This document shows, piece after piece, positions 32,893 through 42,774 of a stretch of DNA of 64,000 bases (positions within the stretch are counted from its first letter, which is position 1; each line of letters begins with the position of its first letter). Location of the stretch: positions 124,001 to 188,000 of the forward strand of contig NZ_STGT01000005.1 of the NCBI RefSeq assembly GCF_004912145.1. The letters run 5' to 3'. The stretch comes from Peteryoungia rhizophila (lineage in GTDB: Bacteria > Pseudomonadota > Alphaproteobacteria > Rhizobiales > Rhizobiaceae). The notes under the pieces are model-generated. The model was not told where the DNA came from, did no database searches, and was given only the letters and a program-made list of their open reading frames with translations. The position numbers and the translations under genes were made by a program.

Positions 32893-34737
32893 TCAATAAA
32901 CACGTGCCTTCGGCGCGATCTTGTAGGGATCGATGCCTTCGGCAATGAGTTCCGTGTGGACAGGACGGTAGTCGAGCTTCACATCGCCAGCCTCACTGAC
33001 CCAGGCAAGCGTATGCTTGCGCCAGTTCACGTCGTCGCGGCCGCCGAAAGGACCATCGACGTAATCCTCGCGGGCGTGGCTGCCACGGCTTTCCTTGCGC
33101 GCTTCCGCGCCATAGACCGTGGTGATGGCGTTAGCCATCAGGTTATGCAGTTCGAGCGTCTCCACCAGATCCGAATTCCAGATCATCGAGCGGTCGGTGA
33201 CCTTGATGTCTGGCAGTTCCTTCCAGATCGCCGACAGGCGCTTGCAACCGCTTTCCAGCGATTCCTGCGTGCGGAACACTGCCGCATCGTCCTGCATGGC
33301 GCGCTGCATCTTGTCGCGCAGAACCGCGGTCGGCGTCTGGCCGGACGCGTGGCGCGTGCCGTCGAAGCGATCCATGATCTTGTCGCAGGCGGCAGTATTG
33401 AGCGCCGGGATCGGCGACGTACGGTCGATGACTTCCGCAGCGCGGATGGCAGCCGCACGGCCGAAGACGACGAGGTCAATCAGCGAGTTTGAGCCGAGAC
33501 GGTTCGCACCGTGCACCGAGGCGCAACCGGCTTCGCCGACCGCCATCAGACCCGGGATGACCCGTTCCGGATTGTTCGAATCGGCGTTCAGCACTTCGCC
33601 CCAGTAATTCGTCGGAATGCCGCCCATGTTGTAGTGAACGGTCGGCAGAACCGGGATCGGCTCGCGGGTCACGTCGACGCCTGCGAAGATCTTCGCCGAT
33701 TCCGAGATGCCCGGCAGGCGCTCGTGCAAGACGGCAGGATCAAGGTGATCGAGATGCAGGAAGATGTGATCCTTGTTCTTGCCGACGCCGCGGCCTTCAC
33801 GGATTTCCATCGTCATGCAGCGCGAAACGACGTCACGCGAGGCAAGGTCCTTGGCCGAGGGAGCATAACGCTCCATAAAGCGCTCGCCTTCGGAATTGAC
33901 CAGGTAACCGCCTTCGCCGCGCGCGCCTTCGGTGATCAGACAGCCGGCGCCGTAGATACCGGTCGGGTGGAACTGGACGAATTCCATATCCTGCAGTGGA
34001 AGGCCCGCGCGGGCGATCATGCCGCCGCCGTCACCGGTGCAGGTGTGCGCTGACGTTGCCGAGAAATAGGCGCGGCCATAACCGCCCGTCGCCAGAACGA
34101 CCATCTTTGCCGAGAAGCGATGGATCGTACCGTCATCGAGGTTCCAGGCAACGACGCCGGTGCAGCGGCTGCCATCGTCCGACATGATCAGGTCGAGCGC
34201 GAAATACTCGATGAAGAATTCCGCATTGTTGCGCAGCGACTGGCCGTAAAGCGTGTGCAGGATGGCATGCCCGGTACGGTCGGCGGCAGCGCAGGTGCGC
34301 TGGACCGGCGGGCCTTCGCCGTAGTTCTGCATGTGACCGCCGAACGGGCGCTGGTAGATCTTGCCTTCCTCGTTACGCGAGAACGGCACACCGTAATGTT
34401 CGAGCTCATAGACCGCCTTCGGCGCTTCCATGGCGAGATACTGCATGGCATCGACGTCACCGAGCCAGTCGGAACCCTTAACGGTGTCATAAAGGTGCCA
34501 CTGCCAGCAGTCCGGCGTCATGTTGTTCAGCGAGGCGGCGATACCGCCCTGTGCCGCGACCGTGTGGCTGCGGGTCGGGAAAACCTTGGTGATGCAGGCC
34601 GTCTTGAAGCCTTGTTCGGCCATGCCGAGCGTCGCACGCAGACCGGCGCCACCGGCACCGACGACCACGACGTCGTAGGAATGGTCAACATAGGTGTAGG
34701 CCTTGCCGGTCTGGGCGAAGTTATGAATGGTTGCCAT
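32893..34737 (-). CDS. sdhA: Succinate dehydrogenase flavoprotein subunit
   Basis: 614 residues. The FAD fold 'GAGGAGL' is near residue 27. The His for covalent FAD attachment is in '[15 protein letters not shown]'. Active-site segments 'HPTGIYGAG' and '[14 protein letters not shown]' are intact. It oxidises succinate to fumarate. The gap to sdhD is 6 bases and to sdhB 17 bases. Confidence 0.98.
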   Translation of the reverse strand: MATIHNFAQTGKAYTYVDHSYDVVVVGAGGAGLRATLGMAEQGFKTACITKVFPTRSHTVAAQGGIAASLNNMTPDCWQWHLYDTVKGSDWLGDVDAMQYLAMEAPKAVYELEHYGVPFSRNEEGKIYQRPFGGHMQNYGEGPPVQRTCAAADRTGHAILHTLYGQSLRNNAEFFIEYFALDLIMSDDGSRCTGVVAWNLDDGTIHRFSAKMVVLATGGYGRAYFSATSAHTCTGDGGGMIARAGLPLQDMEFVQFHPTGIYGAGCLITEGARGEGGYLVNSEGERFMERYAPSAKDLASRDVVSRCMTMEIREGRGVGKNKDHIFLHLDHLDPAVLHERLPGISESAKIFAGVDVTREPIPVLPTVHYNMGGIPTNYWGEVLNADSNNPERVIPGLMAVGEAGCASVHGANRLGSNSLIDLVVFGRAAAIRAAEVIDRTSPIPALNTAACDKIMDRFDGTRHASGQTPTAVLRDKMQRAMQDDAAVFRTQESLESGCKRLSAIWKELPDIKVTDRSMIWNSDLVETLELHNLMANAITTVYGAEARKESRGSHAREDYVDGPFGGRDDVNWRKHTLAWVSEAGDVKLDYRPVHTELIAEGIDPYKIAPKARVY

Positions 34738-34743
34738 GTTGAT

Positions 34744-35124
34744 TTACCCTACGAAAGCGATCTTCAAGATGGCGAAAAGACAGAGGCCACCAATCAGGAT
34801 CGCGAAGAACGTGTTCAGCATCAGAAGCAGGAGCTTGGTGATCTCGGTATGAACATAGTCCTCGATGATCACCTGCATGCCGAGCTTCATATGGATCAGA
34901 GCCGAAAGCACGACCAGAGCCATGACGACCGCGACCAGCGGGTGCGACAATGCGCCAACCACCTCGGCATACGGTGCGCCGTTGTACATGACCAGAAAGC
35001 CGACGAAGAAGAGGAGAAGCGGAATGTTCGATACGGCCGTCAGTCGCTGACGCCAGAAATGCTCTGTGCCTTCCTTGGCCGAGCCGAGACCGCGGACCTT
35101 GCCGAGCGGAGTGCGCATATCCAT
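34744..35124 (-). CDS. sdhD: Succinate dehydrogenase membrane anchor subunit
   Basis: 126 residues with three membrane helices. '[18 protein letters not shown]' is the typical N-terminal segment and '[15 protein letters not shown]' contains the heme-side His and the conserved 'EDYVH'. The ATG at 35124 has GAGG 9 bases upstream; a second ATG two codons later is possible. The gap to sdhC is 11 bases. Confidence 0.95.
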   Translation of the reverse strand: MDMRTPLGKVRGLGSAKEGTEHFWRQRLTAVSNIPLLLFFVGFLVMYNGAPYAEVVGALSHPLVAVVMALVVLSALIHMKLGMQVIIEDYVHTEITKLLLLMLNTFFAILIGGLCLFAILKIAFVG

Positions 35125-35135
35125 GAAATGGTGCC

Positions 35136-35531
35136 TCAGGTGCGAATGATATAGGCAACGACCCAGATGAGGATCGTCAGGACGACGGATGCGATGATGT
35201 TGGCCTTGGCGAGCTTCGTGGAGAAATGCTTGTCGAAGCCGTAGCCGACATCCCACATCAGGTGGCGTAGACCGCCGAGCATGTGATGGATCAGCGCCCA
35301 GGTGTAGCCGATCAGGATCAGGCGGCCGATGATGGTGCCCATGAACCAGTTGACCCACTCGAAGTAGTCGGCACCCGTCGAGGCCGCCACCAACCACCAC
35401 GCAATCAGGATCGTGCCGAAATAGAGCGCCGCACCGGTTATGCGGTGCACGATCGACATGATCATCGTGGGAATAGGCTTGTAGATTTGCAGGTGCGGCG
35501 ACAGGGGCCGGTTTTTAGTCACATTCGCCAT
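35136..35531 (-). CDS. sdhC: Succinate dehydrogenase cytochrome b556 subunit
   Basis: 131 residues with three membrane helices. '[12 protein letters not shown]' and '[14 protein letters not shown]' form the quinone-site region and '[13 protein letters not shown]' carries the axial heme His. It is the first gene of sdhCDAB. The upstream 288-base gap contains an inverted repeat at 35581-35613. Confidence 0.96.
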   Translation of the reverse strand: MANVTKNRPLSPHLQIYKPIPTMIMSIVHRITGAALYFGTILIAWWLVAASTGADYFEWVNWFMGTIIGRLILIGYTWALIHHMLGGLRHLMWDVGYGFDKHFSTKLAKANIIASVVLTILIWVVAYIIRT

Positions 35532-35580
35532 CTAAACCTCGCGGCGTCTCGATGCGGTCCGATCATACGGACATACTGTT

Positions 35581-35613
35581 TGCAATGCGTCATTACGTTC
35601 GTGGTGCATTGCA
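35581..35613. promoter_or_regulatory. 8-bp inverted repeat in the sdhC upstream region
   Basis: TGCAATGC (35581-35588) and GCATTGCA (35606-35613) are perfect complements separated by 17 bases, 50-82 bases upstream of the sdhC start. The symmetric arms with roughly two-turn spacing suit a dimeric regulator; an RNA hairpin in the leader is the other possibility. I do not recognise a known box (no Irr or RirA consensus). The rest of 35532-35819 shows AT-rich stretches but no clear promoter. Confidence 0.45.
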
Positions 35614-35819
35614 TCAGGGCGACGTTTAATCCTCGAACTCCCGGACGACAAGCACATTCGCTTGACGAATTCAATTTAATCGATTCGCGTGAATAGACCT
35701 TTAGCGTCTCGCGCAACGATTACCTCCGATACGAAAAAAGCATGGAAGTGGATGACTTTAGCAACCACTTGCGGCATGTTGCGTTAACGATTTGTTAACC
35801 GCGTTCCGGAGGTCGCCCC

Positions 35820-36191
35820 ATGCTAAAGTATCGTCTCGCCCTCGCGGCTTTGGCCATCGTCCTCGGCTCTCCCATCGGGATCTCCGAGGCCGGAGAACGA
35901 TATGGCCGGCATCACGGGCATCATCATGGCCACGATCACGGACGGCGCGAACCGATCATCGGCAGCAATGGCCTCCCCTCCGTCATCCCCGGCATCGGCA
36001 CCTTTGCGGGAAGCATCTCGGGTCGGCGGGTCAAGGGTAACGGCGTGTTTTTCGCCATCGACCGGGCACCGGGACCGAAAGTCGTGACCTATCAGGCACC
36101 AAAGGCGAAAATCATTGAAATTTCAGCGGAAGAACCGGACGAGGCCTGCTCCTTCGAAGCTGGTGTCTGCGTCATCCGCCCGAAAAACTAG
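35820..36191 (+). CDS. Exported histidine-rich protein of unknown function
   Basis: 123 residues. The signal peptide (MLKYRLALAALAIVLGSPIGISEA) is followed by a short metal-binding-like run, HHGHHHGHDHG, near residues 31-41. A glycine-rich middle follows, with two cysteines near the C-terminus (SFEAGVC). The ATG follows GGAGGTCGCCCC. The His cluster suggests binding of Cu, Ni or Zn in the periplasm, but this is inference. It overlaps the convergent methyltransferase gene by 4 bases. Transcribed away from sdhC. Confidence 0.7.
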   Translation: MLKYRLALAALAIVLGSPIGISEAGERYGRHHGHHHGHDHGRREPIIGSNGLPSVIPGIGTFAGSISGRRVKGNGVFFAIDRAPGPKVVTYQAPKAKIIEISAEEPDEACSFEAGVCVIRPKN

Positions 36192-36832
36192 AGAAATCGC
36201 CAGACCGTCGTCTTCTTGACATCGCTGTCTTCCAGCACGCGCGTAACCGGCACCTCATAGGTCGCGAGCGCCTCCAGATGCTCCGTGGGGCGATAGCTGC
36301 GGCCTGGATCGCCGACAAGGACGAGACACCCGTTCTTGGCCATGACGCCGAACCAGGCGACGAGAGCTCGGGCGAAATCGCTGTCGTAGAACACGTCACC
36401 GGCGAGTATCACGTCGACATCGACTGACCGGCCGATCAGGTCTTCGCCGGTGAACGAGACGCTGACCGTGTTAAGAGCGGCATTCAGCCGCACCGCCGTT
36501 TTCGCCCAGGGATCGATATCGGCGGCCAGAACTTCCTCCGCGCCCGCAAGAGCCGCGGCGATCGCGACGAGCCCCGAACCACTGGCGAAGTCCAGCACGC
36601 GCTTTCCGCGAACGATCTCCGGATGATCCAGCACGTAACGCGCGAGCCCCTGCCCTCCTGCCCAGGCAAAGGCCCAGAACGGCGGCGGCAATCCGATCGC
36701 CTCGAGATCCTCTTCGGTCTTCAGCCAGAGATCATGCACTTCGCTCGCCAGATGAAGCCGGATTTCCGGCACATGCGGCGGCGAGAGCACACTCGTGTTT
36801 TGACGGATGAAGCGATCGGGATCTGTGTTCAC
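36188..36832 (-). CDS. METTL20-like protein methyltransferase (ETFB lysine methyltransferase family)
   Basis: 214 residues, SAM-dependent seven-beta-strand fold. 'PPPFWAFAWAGGQGLARYVLDHPE' is the hallmark of the METTL20/ETFB-methyltransferase group. The SAM-binding motif is 'LDFASGSGLVAIAAALAGA' with acidic 'ADIDPWA', and 'GDVFYD' and 'LVGDPGRSY' follow. Mammalian METTL20 and a characterised Agrobacterium homologue methylate lysines of the electron-transfer flavoprotein beta subunit. It ends the tsaD-to-methyltransferase gene set, 7 bases downstream of the EVE gene. Confidence 0.82.
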   Translation of the reverse strand: MNTDPDRFIRQNTSVLSPPHVPEIRLHLASEVHDLWLKTEEDLEAIGLPPPFWAFAWAGGQGLARYVLDHPEIVRGKRVLDFASGSGLVAIAAALAGAEEVLAADIDPWAKTAVRLNAALNTVSVSFTGEDLIGRSVDVDVILAGDVFYDSDFARALVAWFGVMAKNGCLVLVGDPGRSYRPTEHLEALATYEVPVTRVLEDSDVKKTTVWRFL

Positions 36833-36839
36833 GAGGAGA

Positions 36840-37271
36840 TCAGACCGGCGGGTTGTCGAGACCGCCCATGCGGCAGACTTCGAAATATTCCTCCTCGGTC
36901 ACCGGCTGGACCGAGAGCCGCATCGAGGTGACGAGCGCCATATTCGAGAGCTTCTCGTTCGCCTTGACGTCCTTGAGGCTGACGGGCTTCGGCATGTCGC
37001 AGACGGCGCGGATGTCGACGCAGTCCCAGCGGGCGTCCCCCTCGGCGGTCGAATCCGGATGCGAGAGCGCGCAGACTTCGACGATCCCGACGACTTCGAG
37101 CCCCTCGTTCGAGTGGTAGAAGAAACCCTTGTCGCCGATCTTCATCGCCCGCATGTTGTTGCGCGCGAGGTAGTTGCGCACGCCGGTCCATTCCTCGCCG
37201 GCCTCGCCCTTGGCCTTCTGCATTTCCCAGGACCATTTGAAGGGTTCGGATTTGTAGAGCCAGAATGCCAT
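36840..37271 (-). CDS. EVE-domain protein
   Basis: 143 residues, essentially one EVE (PUA-like) domain. It opens 'MAFWLYKSEPFKWSW', continues 'WTGVRNYLARNNMRAMKIGDKGFFYHSN' and has 'ALVTSMRLSVQPVT' at the end. EVE domains bind modified bases in DNA or RNA. It lies 5 bases downstream of the YciI gene and 7 upstream of the METTL20-like gene, so it is probably co-transcribed with tsaD and gpsA. Confidence 0.9.
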   Translation of the reverse strand: MAFWLYKSEPFKWSWEMQKAKGEAGEEWTGVRNYLARNNMRAMKIGDKGFFYHSNEGLEVVGIVEVCALSHPDSTAEGDARWDCVDIRAVCDMPKPVSLKDVKANEKLSNMALVTSMRLSVQPVTEEEYFEVCRMGGLDNPPV

Positions 37272-37276
37272 TGTCT

Positions 37277-37570
37277 TTACGCCTCGGGATTGTTGAAGAC
37301 CCAGTTATACGGCTTGATCTCGACAGTCTCGAACAGCCCGGCCTTGGCATAGGGGTCCTGTGCGGCGAGTGCCTTCGCACCTTCAATATCGTCGGCCGCG
37401 ATCAGCAGCATCGAGCCGCATGGCTTGCCGTCGGCATCAAGGAAAGGCCCCGCAATCTTGAGCTGGCCGGCGGCATTGAGCCCGTTCAGCCACTCGACAT
37501 GCGGCGGACGTGTGTCCATCCGAAGGTTCAGGTGGCCGGGCTTGTCGGCGCAGATGACGGCAAACAGCAT
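37277..37570 (-). CDS. YciI-family protein
   Basis: 97 residues. The ferredoxin-like YciI fold is shown by 'MLFAVICADKPG', the conserved His in 'PPHVEWLNGL', and the Asp in 'AAQDPYAKAGLFE'. The biochemical role is not established for most members. It lies between gpsA (32 bases) and the EVE gene (5 bases). Confidence 0.9.
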   Translation of the reverse strand: MLFAVICADKPGHLNLRMDTRPPHVEWLNGLNAAGQLKIAGPFLDADGKPCGSMLLIAADDIEGAKALAAQDPYAKAGLFETVEIKPYNWVFNNPEA

Positions 37571-37602
37571 CTTGTCTCTCCTTGGGGTCTCTAAGTGGGG
37601 GC

Positions 37603-38592
37603 CTACTCGGTGGTGATCGGTCGCGACATCAGTTGGGTAATCGCGGTGGGGATATCCAGGCTGCCATCGATGATGGCGGCAACGGCCTGCGTGATCGGCA
37701 TCTCGATCTGGTGACTTTCGGCGAGGCGAGCGGCAACGGCAGCGGCAAAGGCGCCCTCGACCAGCGCGCCATGCTGGGCGGCGATCGGCTCGCCCTGGCC
37801 GAGCGCGATGCCGAAGCGCAGATTGCGCGACTGATGGCTGGTTGCCGTCAGAACGAGGTCACCGAGGCCAGACAGGCCCCGGACCGTATCGCCTCGCCCA
37901 CCCATCGCATCAACGAGCCTCGACATTTCCGCGAGACCACGGGCGATCAGGGCAGCCCGTGCCGAATCGCCGAGCCCCATGCCCTCGACAATGCCGCAAG
38001 CGATCGCCAGCACGTTTTTCAAAGCGCCGCCGAGCTGGACGCCGATCCGGTCATCGGATGCATAGAGGCGGAAAGTCTGGCCGGAAATCGCCTTGGCAAG
38101 CTGTTCGGCGAGCGAAAGCTCCTTTGCGGCGATCGCCATGGCCGTGGGCAGGCCCTTGGCGATATCAGCTGCGAAACCGGGCCCGGACAGCATGGCGACC
38201 GGATGGCCAGGCAATGCCGCTTCTAGAACCTCCGTCAGGAGCCGGGAAGTCTGCCTCTCGATGCCCTTGGCACAGATGACGACAGGCACACAGGGCTTCA
38301 AATATGGTCCATAGGTTTCGGCCGCGGCCACCTGCGCCTGGGACGGCATGGCAAAGAGCACGATATCCGCACCCTCGAGATCCTTCGCCCGGGCGGAAAA
38401 GACAAGCGCATCAGGCAGCCGGATCCCCGGCAATGCACCCTCGTGGACCCGAATTGCAGCGAGATCCGCGATCACGGACGCGTCTCGTCCGATCAGCACG
38501 GCTTGCGCCCTGCCCGTCTGAGCCACCACGGCGGCGAGCGCCGTCCCGAATGCACCGGCACCGATCACGGCGATGTGCTGGCTATCGCTCAT
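37603..38592 (-). CDS. gpsA: Glycerol-3-phosphate dehydrogenase [NAD(P)+]
   Basis: 329 residues. The cofactor motif is '[10 protein letters not shown]' near residue 11. 'CAKGIE' carries the conserved Lys and '[17 protein letters not shown]' and '[13 protein letters not shown]' the catalytic Lys region. It makes sn-glycerol-3-phosphate from dihydroxyacetone phosphate for phospholipid synthesis. Its start overlaps the tsaD stop by 4 bases, so translation is probably coupled. Confidence 0.97.
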   Translation of the reverse strand: MSDSQHIAVIGAGAFGTALAAVVAQTGRAQAVLIGRDASVIADLAAIRVHEGALPGIRLPDALVFSARAKDLEGADIVLFAMPSQAQVAAAETYGPYLKPCVPVVICAKGIERQTSRLLTEVLEAALPGHPVAMLSGPGFAADIAKGLPTAMAIAAKELSLAEQLAKAISGQTFRLYASDDRIGVQLGGALKNVLAIACGIVEGMGLGDSARAALIARGLAEMSRLVDAMGGRGDTVRGLSGLGDLVLTATSHQSRNLRFGIALGQGEPIAAQHGALVEGAFAAAVAARLAESHQIEMPITQAVAAIIDGSLDIPTAITQLMSRPITTE

Positions 38593-39683
38593 GCCTTGGC
38601 CCCGCGCTTTCCATAGGCGAGCAAGGCCTTGGCGCCCTGGTCAAGGGGCCAGCGCGACCGGGGTGCAACGGTCAGATCATCCGCGGGCATGCCAAGCGCC
38701 ATGCGCTCAAGTCCAGCCCAGGCGATCATCACGGCATTGTCGGTGCACAGGTGATGCGGCGGCGCCACGAAGCGGAAGTGGTGCTCGGCGCAGAGCGTAT
38801 CGAGCGTCTGGCGTACTTCCTTGTTGGCGGCGACGCCACCGGCCACGACCAGCGCAGGTTCGGCGACATCCGGAAACGTCTCCTTGAAGCGCTGGAGACC
38901 ACGGCCGATGCGATCCCTGAGCGTGCGCGAAATGGCATGCTGGAAGGAAGCGCAAATATCGGCGATATCCTGCTCGGTGACCGGCGCGATCCCCTCTGCT
39001 GCCTGGCGCACCGCGGTCTTCAGGCCCGAGAAGGAAAAATCCAGCCGCGCCTCGCCGACGAGCGGCCGGGGAAAGGCGAAACGCTTCGGGTCTCCCTTGG
39101 CAGCCGCGCGCTCGACGGCGGGACCGCCGGGATAGGGCAGACCGAGCAGCTTGGCGGTCTTGTCGAAGGCTTCGCCCAGCGCATCGTCGATCGTCGTGCC
39201 CCAGCGCTCGTATTTGCCGACGCCCTTGACCAGTACGAGCTGGGTGTGGCCGCCGGAGACCAGCAGCATGAGATAGGGAAAAGGCACGCCATCCGTCAGC
39301 CGCGCCGTCAGCGCATGACCCTCGAGATGGTTGACGGCATAGAGCGGCTTGTCCGTCGCGCGCGCGATCGCCTTTCCGGTCATAAGGCCGACCAGCAAGC
39401 CACCGATCAGGCCGGGGCCGGAGGTGGCGGCAATGGCATCAACCTCGGCAAGCGTGATCCCGGCTCGGGTCAGTGCCTCCTCGATCAGCGTGTCCAGCGC
39501 ATCGACATGGGCGCGGGCGGCAATCTCCGGCACCACGCCGCCATAGGCGCTGTGCTCGTCGAGCTGGCTCAAGACGACATCAGCCTCGGTGACGGCAGAC
39601 CCGTCGGGAAGCCGCGTGACGACGGCCGCCGCCGTCTCGTCACAGCTCGTTTCGATGCCGAGGATACGCAGTTTGGATGTCAT
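38589..39683 (-). CDS. tsaD: tRNA N6-threonylcarbamoyladenosine (t6A) synthase subunit TsaD
   Basis: 364 residues of the Kae1/TsaD ASKHA fold. The N-terminus is '[15 protein letters not shown]', metal ligands are in 'HVDAL' and 'NHLEGH', and 'LVSGGHTQL' is intact. It transfers the threonylcarbamoyl group to A37 of ANN-decoding tRNAs. It is divergent from hemC with 73 bases between starts, an arrangement shared by related alphaproteobacteria. Confidence 0.97.
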   Translation of the reverse strand: MTSKLRILGIETSCDETAAAVVTRLPDGSAVTEADVVLSQLDEHSAYGGVVPEIAARAHVDALDTLIEEALTRAGITLAEVDAIAATSGPGLIGGLLVGLMTGKAIARATDKPLYAVNHLEGHALTARLTDGVPFPYLMLLVSGGHTQLVLVKGVGKYERWGTTIDDALGEAFDKTAKLLGLPYPGGPAVERAAAKGDPKRFAFPRPLVGEARLDFSFSGLKTAVRQAAEGIAPVTEQDIADICASFQHAISRTLRDRIGRGLQRFKETFPDVAEPALVVAGGVAANKEVRQTLDTLCAEHHFRFVAPPHHLCTDNAVMIAWAGLERMALGMPADDLTVAPRSRWPLDQGAKALLAYGKRGAKA

Positions 39684-39756
39684 GGAACCTGTTCATTGAT
39701 TGCGGTCGCCGAGAAACCGGTCTACGAAATCTGTCGGTAACAACGGACAAGTTCGG

Positions 39757-40686
39757 ATGCAAACAAAACCTTTTCGCATCGGCACGCGGGGCAGCCCGCT
39801 CGCTCTCGCCCAGGCTTCCGAGACACGCGCTCGCCTCATGGTGGCGCATGACCTGCCGGAAGACATGTTCGAGATCGTGGTGCTCTCCACCAAGGGCGAC
39901 CGGATCACTGACCGTGCGCTATCCGAGATCGGCGGCAAGGGCCTGTTCACCGAGGAACTCGAAGAGCAACTCCTCGCGGGTGACCTCGATTTCGCCGTGC
40001 ACTCTTCCAAGGACATGCCGACCAAGCTGCCAGAGGGCCTCTTCCTTTCCGCCTTCCTGCCCCGCGAGGACGTTCGCGACGCGGTCGTCGGACGCACGGC
40101 ACCAACGCTGAAAGACCTCCCGCACGGCGCGACCGTCGGCTCGTCTTCACTGCGTCGCCAGGCCCTCATCCGCCGCATCCGCCCTGACATCAACGTCATC
40201 ACCTTCCGCGGCCTGGTCGATACGCGCCTGCGCAAACTCGCCGAAGGTGAAGTGGATGCGACACTGCTCGCCTATGCCGGCCTGCGCCGTCTCGGCAAGC
40301 CCGAGATCCCGACCGAACTGCTTGACCCCAGCGAGTTTCCGCCGGCACCGGCACAGGGCGCGATCTGCATCGAGAGCAGGATTGGCGATGCGAGGGTCAA
40401 CGACCTGCTCGAGGCCATCAATCACCACGACACTTTTGACGCCGTCAGCTGCGAACGCGCCTTCCTCGGCGCCCTCGACGGTTCGTGCCGGACCCCGATC
40501 GCGGGCCTTGCAACGGTGGAGGGCGACGCGATCCGCTTTGCCGGCATGATCCTCACCCCCGACGGCAGCCGCTGGCACGATGTGGAGATCGAAGGAAGCA
40601 GGACGGAAGCCGCAGTGCTCGGCGCCAGGGCCGGCGGTACGGTTCGAACCAAGGCCGGCAGCGACTTCTTCGACAGCTGGAATTAG
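39757..40686 (+). CDS. hemC: Porphobilinogen deaminase
   Basis: 309 residues. '[14 protein letters not shown]' opens the protein, '[10 protein letters not shown]' carries the catalytic Asp, 'GSSSLRRQA' binds the growing chain and Cys in '[10 protein letters not shown]' anchors the dipyrromethane cofactor. It polymerises four porphobilinogens to hydroxymethylbilane. The ATG at 39757 is chosen by family alignment; the frame is open upstream. It starts the hemC-hemD cluster. Confidence 0.97.
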   Translation: MQTKPFRIGTRGSPLALAQASETRARLMVAHDLPEDMFEIVVLSTKGDRITDRALSEIGGKGLFTEELEEQLLAGDLDFAVHSSKDMPTKLPEGLFLSAFLPREDVRDAVVGRTAPTLKDLPHGATVGSSSLRRQALIRRIRPDINVITFRGLVDTRLRKLAEGEVDATLLAYAGLRRLGKPEIPTELLDPSEFPPAPAQGAICIESRIGDARVNDLLEAINHHDTFDAVSCERAFLGALDGSCRTPIAGLATVEGDAIRFAGMILTPDGSRWHDVEIEGSRTEAAVLGARAGGTVRTKAGSDFFDSWN

Positions 40687-40689
40687 GCC

Positions 40690-41409
40690 ATGCGCGTTCT
40701 GGTAACGCGCCCCGAGCCGGCATCGGCCAGAACCGCCGCCGAGCTCGAGCGCCGTGGCCATGTACCGGTCCTGCTGCCGCTGATGCAGGCGGTCCATCGG
40801 CCTGAAGCATTGATGCGGGCGCCCCGACCCGGCACGCCCGCGCTCGCCGTGACCAGTGCAGAGGCGATGCGCGCGCTGCAGACACTTCCGGAAGAAGCCA
40901 GAGAGGCCTTTCTCGCCCTGCCGCTCTTTGCGGTCGGCCACGCCACTGCGCGGGCGGCGCGCGAAGCGGGATTCGGCAACGTTTCGGTCGCCGATGGCGA
41001 CGGTAGGTCCCTGGCGAAATTACTCATTGTGAAAACCGGACAGGCTTCGGCCTCACCGATCCTGTACCTCACCGGCACGCCACGCTCCCAGGACTTCGAA
41101 GCAGCGCTGGCCGATACGGCCCACTCCCTCGACATACGGGAATGTTATCACATGCACCCGGTCGCCCATGAAGGTGAGGAGATCATCCGGCAGCTCACGC
41201 CAATGCCGGACGCGATTCTGGTCTATTCGTCAGAGACGGCAAGGCGTCTCGGCGAGATCCACGCGAAGATGCATGGGTCTCTAGACTGGCAGAAGACACG
41301 TTTTCTTTGTCTAAGCCAGAAGATCGCAAACGCCCTTCCTGCAAAATTTCATCGCATGAGCCAATGGCCGATGGAACCTAGCGAGGATCTGCTCCTTCTT
41401 CTGCTGTGA
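40690..41409 (+). CDS. hemD: Uroporphyrinogen-III synthase
   Basis: 239 residues with the two-lobed HemD fold: 'MRVLVTRPEPASARTAAELERRGH' at the start, 'LPLFAVGHATARAAREAGF' in the middle and 'ILYLTGTPRSQDF' after the hinge. Low sequence conservation is normal for this family; position 3 bases after hemC makes the assignment firm. It closes hydroxymethylbilane with ring-D inversion. Confidence 0.92.
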   Translation: MRVLVTRPEPASARTAAELERRGHVPVLLPLMQAVHRPEALMRAPRPGTPALAVTSAEAMRALQTLPEEAREAFLALPLFAVGHATARAAREAGFGNVSVADGDGRSLAKLLIVKTGQASASPILYLTGTPRSQDFEAALADTAHSLDIRECYHMHPVAHEGEEIIRQLTPMPDAILVYSSETARRLGEIHAKMHGSLDWQKTRFLCLSQKIANALPAKFHRMSQWPMEPSEDLLLLLL

Positions 41410-41499
41410 TGCAGTGCCGCGTGAAATGGAACCTCAGGCCTTTCCTTCGCCACGAGGACTGACTAGGTTTAAGGGCACGCACGAAATGAAGAGGTTGCC

Positions 41500-42771
41500 A
41501 TGGTTTCCGGAAAGCCACCCCGTCGATCGAAAGCCCCGGATCAACCGGTGACGATCGACCTGACTGCCAAGGAAACCGAAACGCTCGACGATGCCGGCGC
41601 ATCTGAAACGCGGAAGTCGGAACCCCCTGCTTCGTCACCCGTGACGGACGAGATGGTGACGAGCTCGTCAGACACGAGCGAGTCTTTGGCAGACACACCC
41701 TCCGATCCGTGGACCCCAAAGGCAGACGCGGTGGAAACGCCACCCCTGACCGAAGAGCCTCCACAGGCGCTCGACGACACGACAGCCGCAGAGGCGCCAG
41801 CATCCGCACAACCGCCCCTCCAGTCACCTGCCACTTCGACGCTGGTGGCATCCGGCATAGTCGGTGGTCTCGTGGCACTCGCGCTGGCTGGCAGCATGCA
41901 ATATGCAGGTATCGTGCCGGGTCTGGGTCCGGAGCAGACCGTTGAGGCTCCTGCAGTCGACACGGCGGAAATCGAGACTCTCAAGGCAGAAGTCGCCCGA
42001 CTTGCGGCACAGCCCGCGCCAGCCGCGACCGATCCGGCCATCGCCGAGCGCCTCGCAGCACTGGAGGCGAGTGTCGCCGAGACTGGTTCCGCACCAACCG
42101 CAGACGCGGCAGCTGTCGAAGCCTTGAAGACACAGCTCGTCGCCGCGGAACAGGCGATCGAATCCTTGCGCAGCGAGATCGTCAGCAACAAGCAGGCGCT
42201 GGACCAGAGTGCCTCGCGCCTGACGGAGGCAGAGCGCAAGCTGGAAGAGCCGCGCAGCGACGTCGAAATGGCCCGCGCCATTGCCCTTGCCGGATTGAAG
42301 ACAGCCATCGATCGCGGCGGCCCCTTCCTGTCTGAGCTCGACGCCCTGAAGAGCGTTTCACCCGAAGATCCGGCTGTCGCGTCCTTGACGCCTCTGGCCA
42401 GCGTCGGCATCCCTTCCCGGTCGCATCTTGCGCGAGAATTCGGCCAGGTCGCGGATGACATTCTCGCAGCGATCAACCAGCCGACTGCCGGCGAAGGATG
42501 GACGGACCGTCTCCTGTCGAGCGCCCGCTCTCTCGTCAAGGTCCGCCCCGTCGGCAATGTCGAGGGCGACACACCGGAAGCGATCGTCGCGCGCGTCGAA
42601 AACAAGCTCCAGAACGGTGACCTCAAGGGTGCTGCGCTCGAATGGGATTTGCTGCCCGGTGACGGCAAGCAGGCATCATCCGACTTCGCGACCAAGCTGA
42701 AGAACAGGATCGAGGCCGAGGAGAGCGTTTCCGCTGCCCTTTCCCAGACCGTGGCCGGAAACGGGGGCTGA
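41500..42771 (+). CDS. Mic60/mitofilin-like inner-membrane protein
   Basis: 423 residues. A Pro/Thr/Ser/Ala-rich acidic N-terminus (1-105) precedes one membrane helix (about 110-130, 'VASGIVGGLVALALAG'). A long Ala/Glu-rich coiled coil (about 145-255) leads to a C-terminal domain with 'GGPFLSELDALKSVSP' and 'ENKLQNGDLKGAALEWDLLPG', the pattern of the mitofilin signature. Alphaproteobacterial Mic60 homologues are coded beside hem genes and bend membranes like mitochondrial MICOS; this gene fits that placement between hemD and hemY. The ATG has GAAGAGG upstream. Often annotated as a hypothetical protein. Confidence 0.8.
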   Translation: MVSGKPPRRSKAPDQPVTIDLTAKETETLDDAGASETRKSEPPASSPVTDEMVTSSSDTSESLADTPSDPWTPKADAVETPPLTEEPPQALDDTTAAEAPASAQPPLQSPATSTLVASGIVGGLVALALAGSMQYAGIVPGLGPEQTVEAPAVDTAEIETLKAEVARLAAQPAPAATDPAIAERLAALEASVAETGSAPTADAAAVEALKTQLVAAEQAIESLRSEIVSNKQALDQSASRLTEAERKLEEPRSDVEMARAIALAGLKTAIDRGGPFLSELDALKSVSPEDPAVASLTPLASVGIPSRSHLAREFGQVADDILAAINQPTAGEGWTDRLLSSARSLVKVRPVGNVEGDTPEAIVARVENKLQNGDLKGAALEWDLLPGDGKQASSDFATKLKNRIEAEESVSAALSQTVAGNGG

Positions 42772-42774
42772 CGC

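Noticed and set aside
36840..37271. EVE-domain protein as part of a defence or restriction system
   Set aside because: No restriction endonuclease, McrBC-like or helicase gene is near; neighbours are housekeeping genes.
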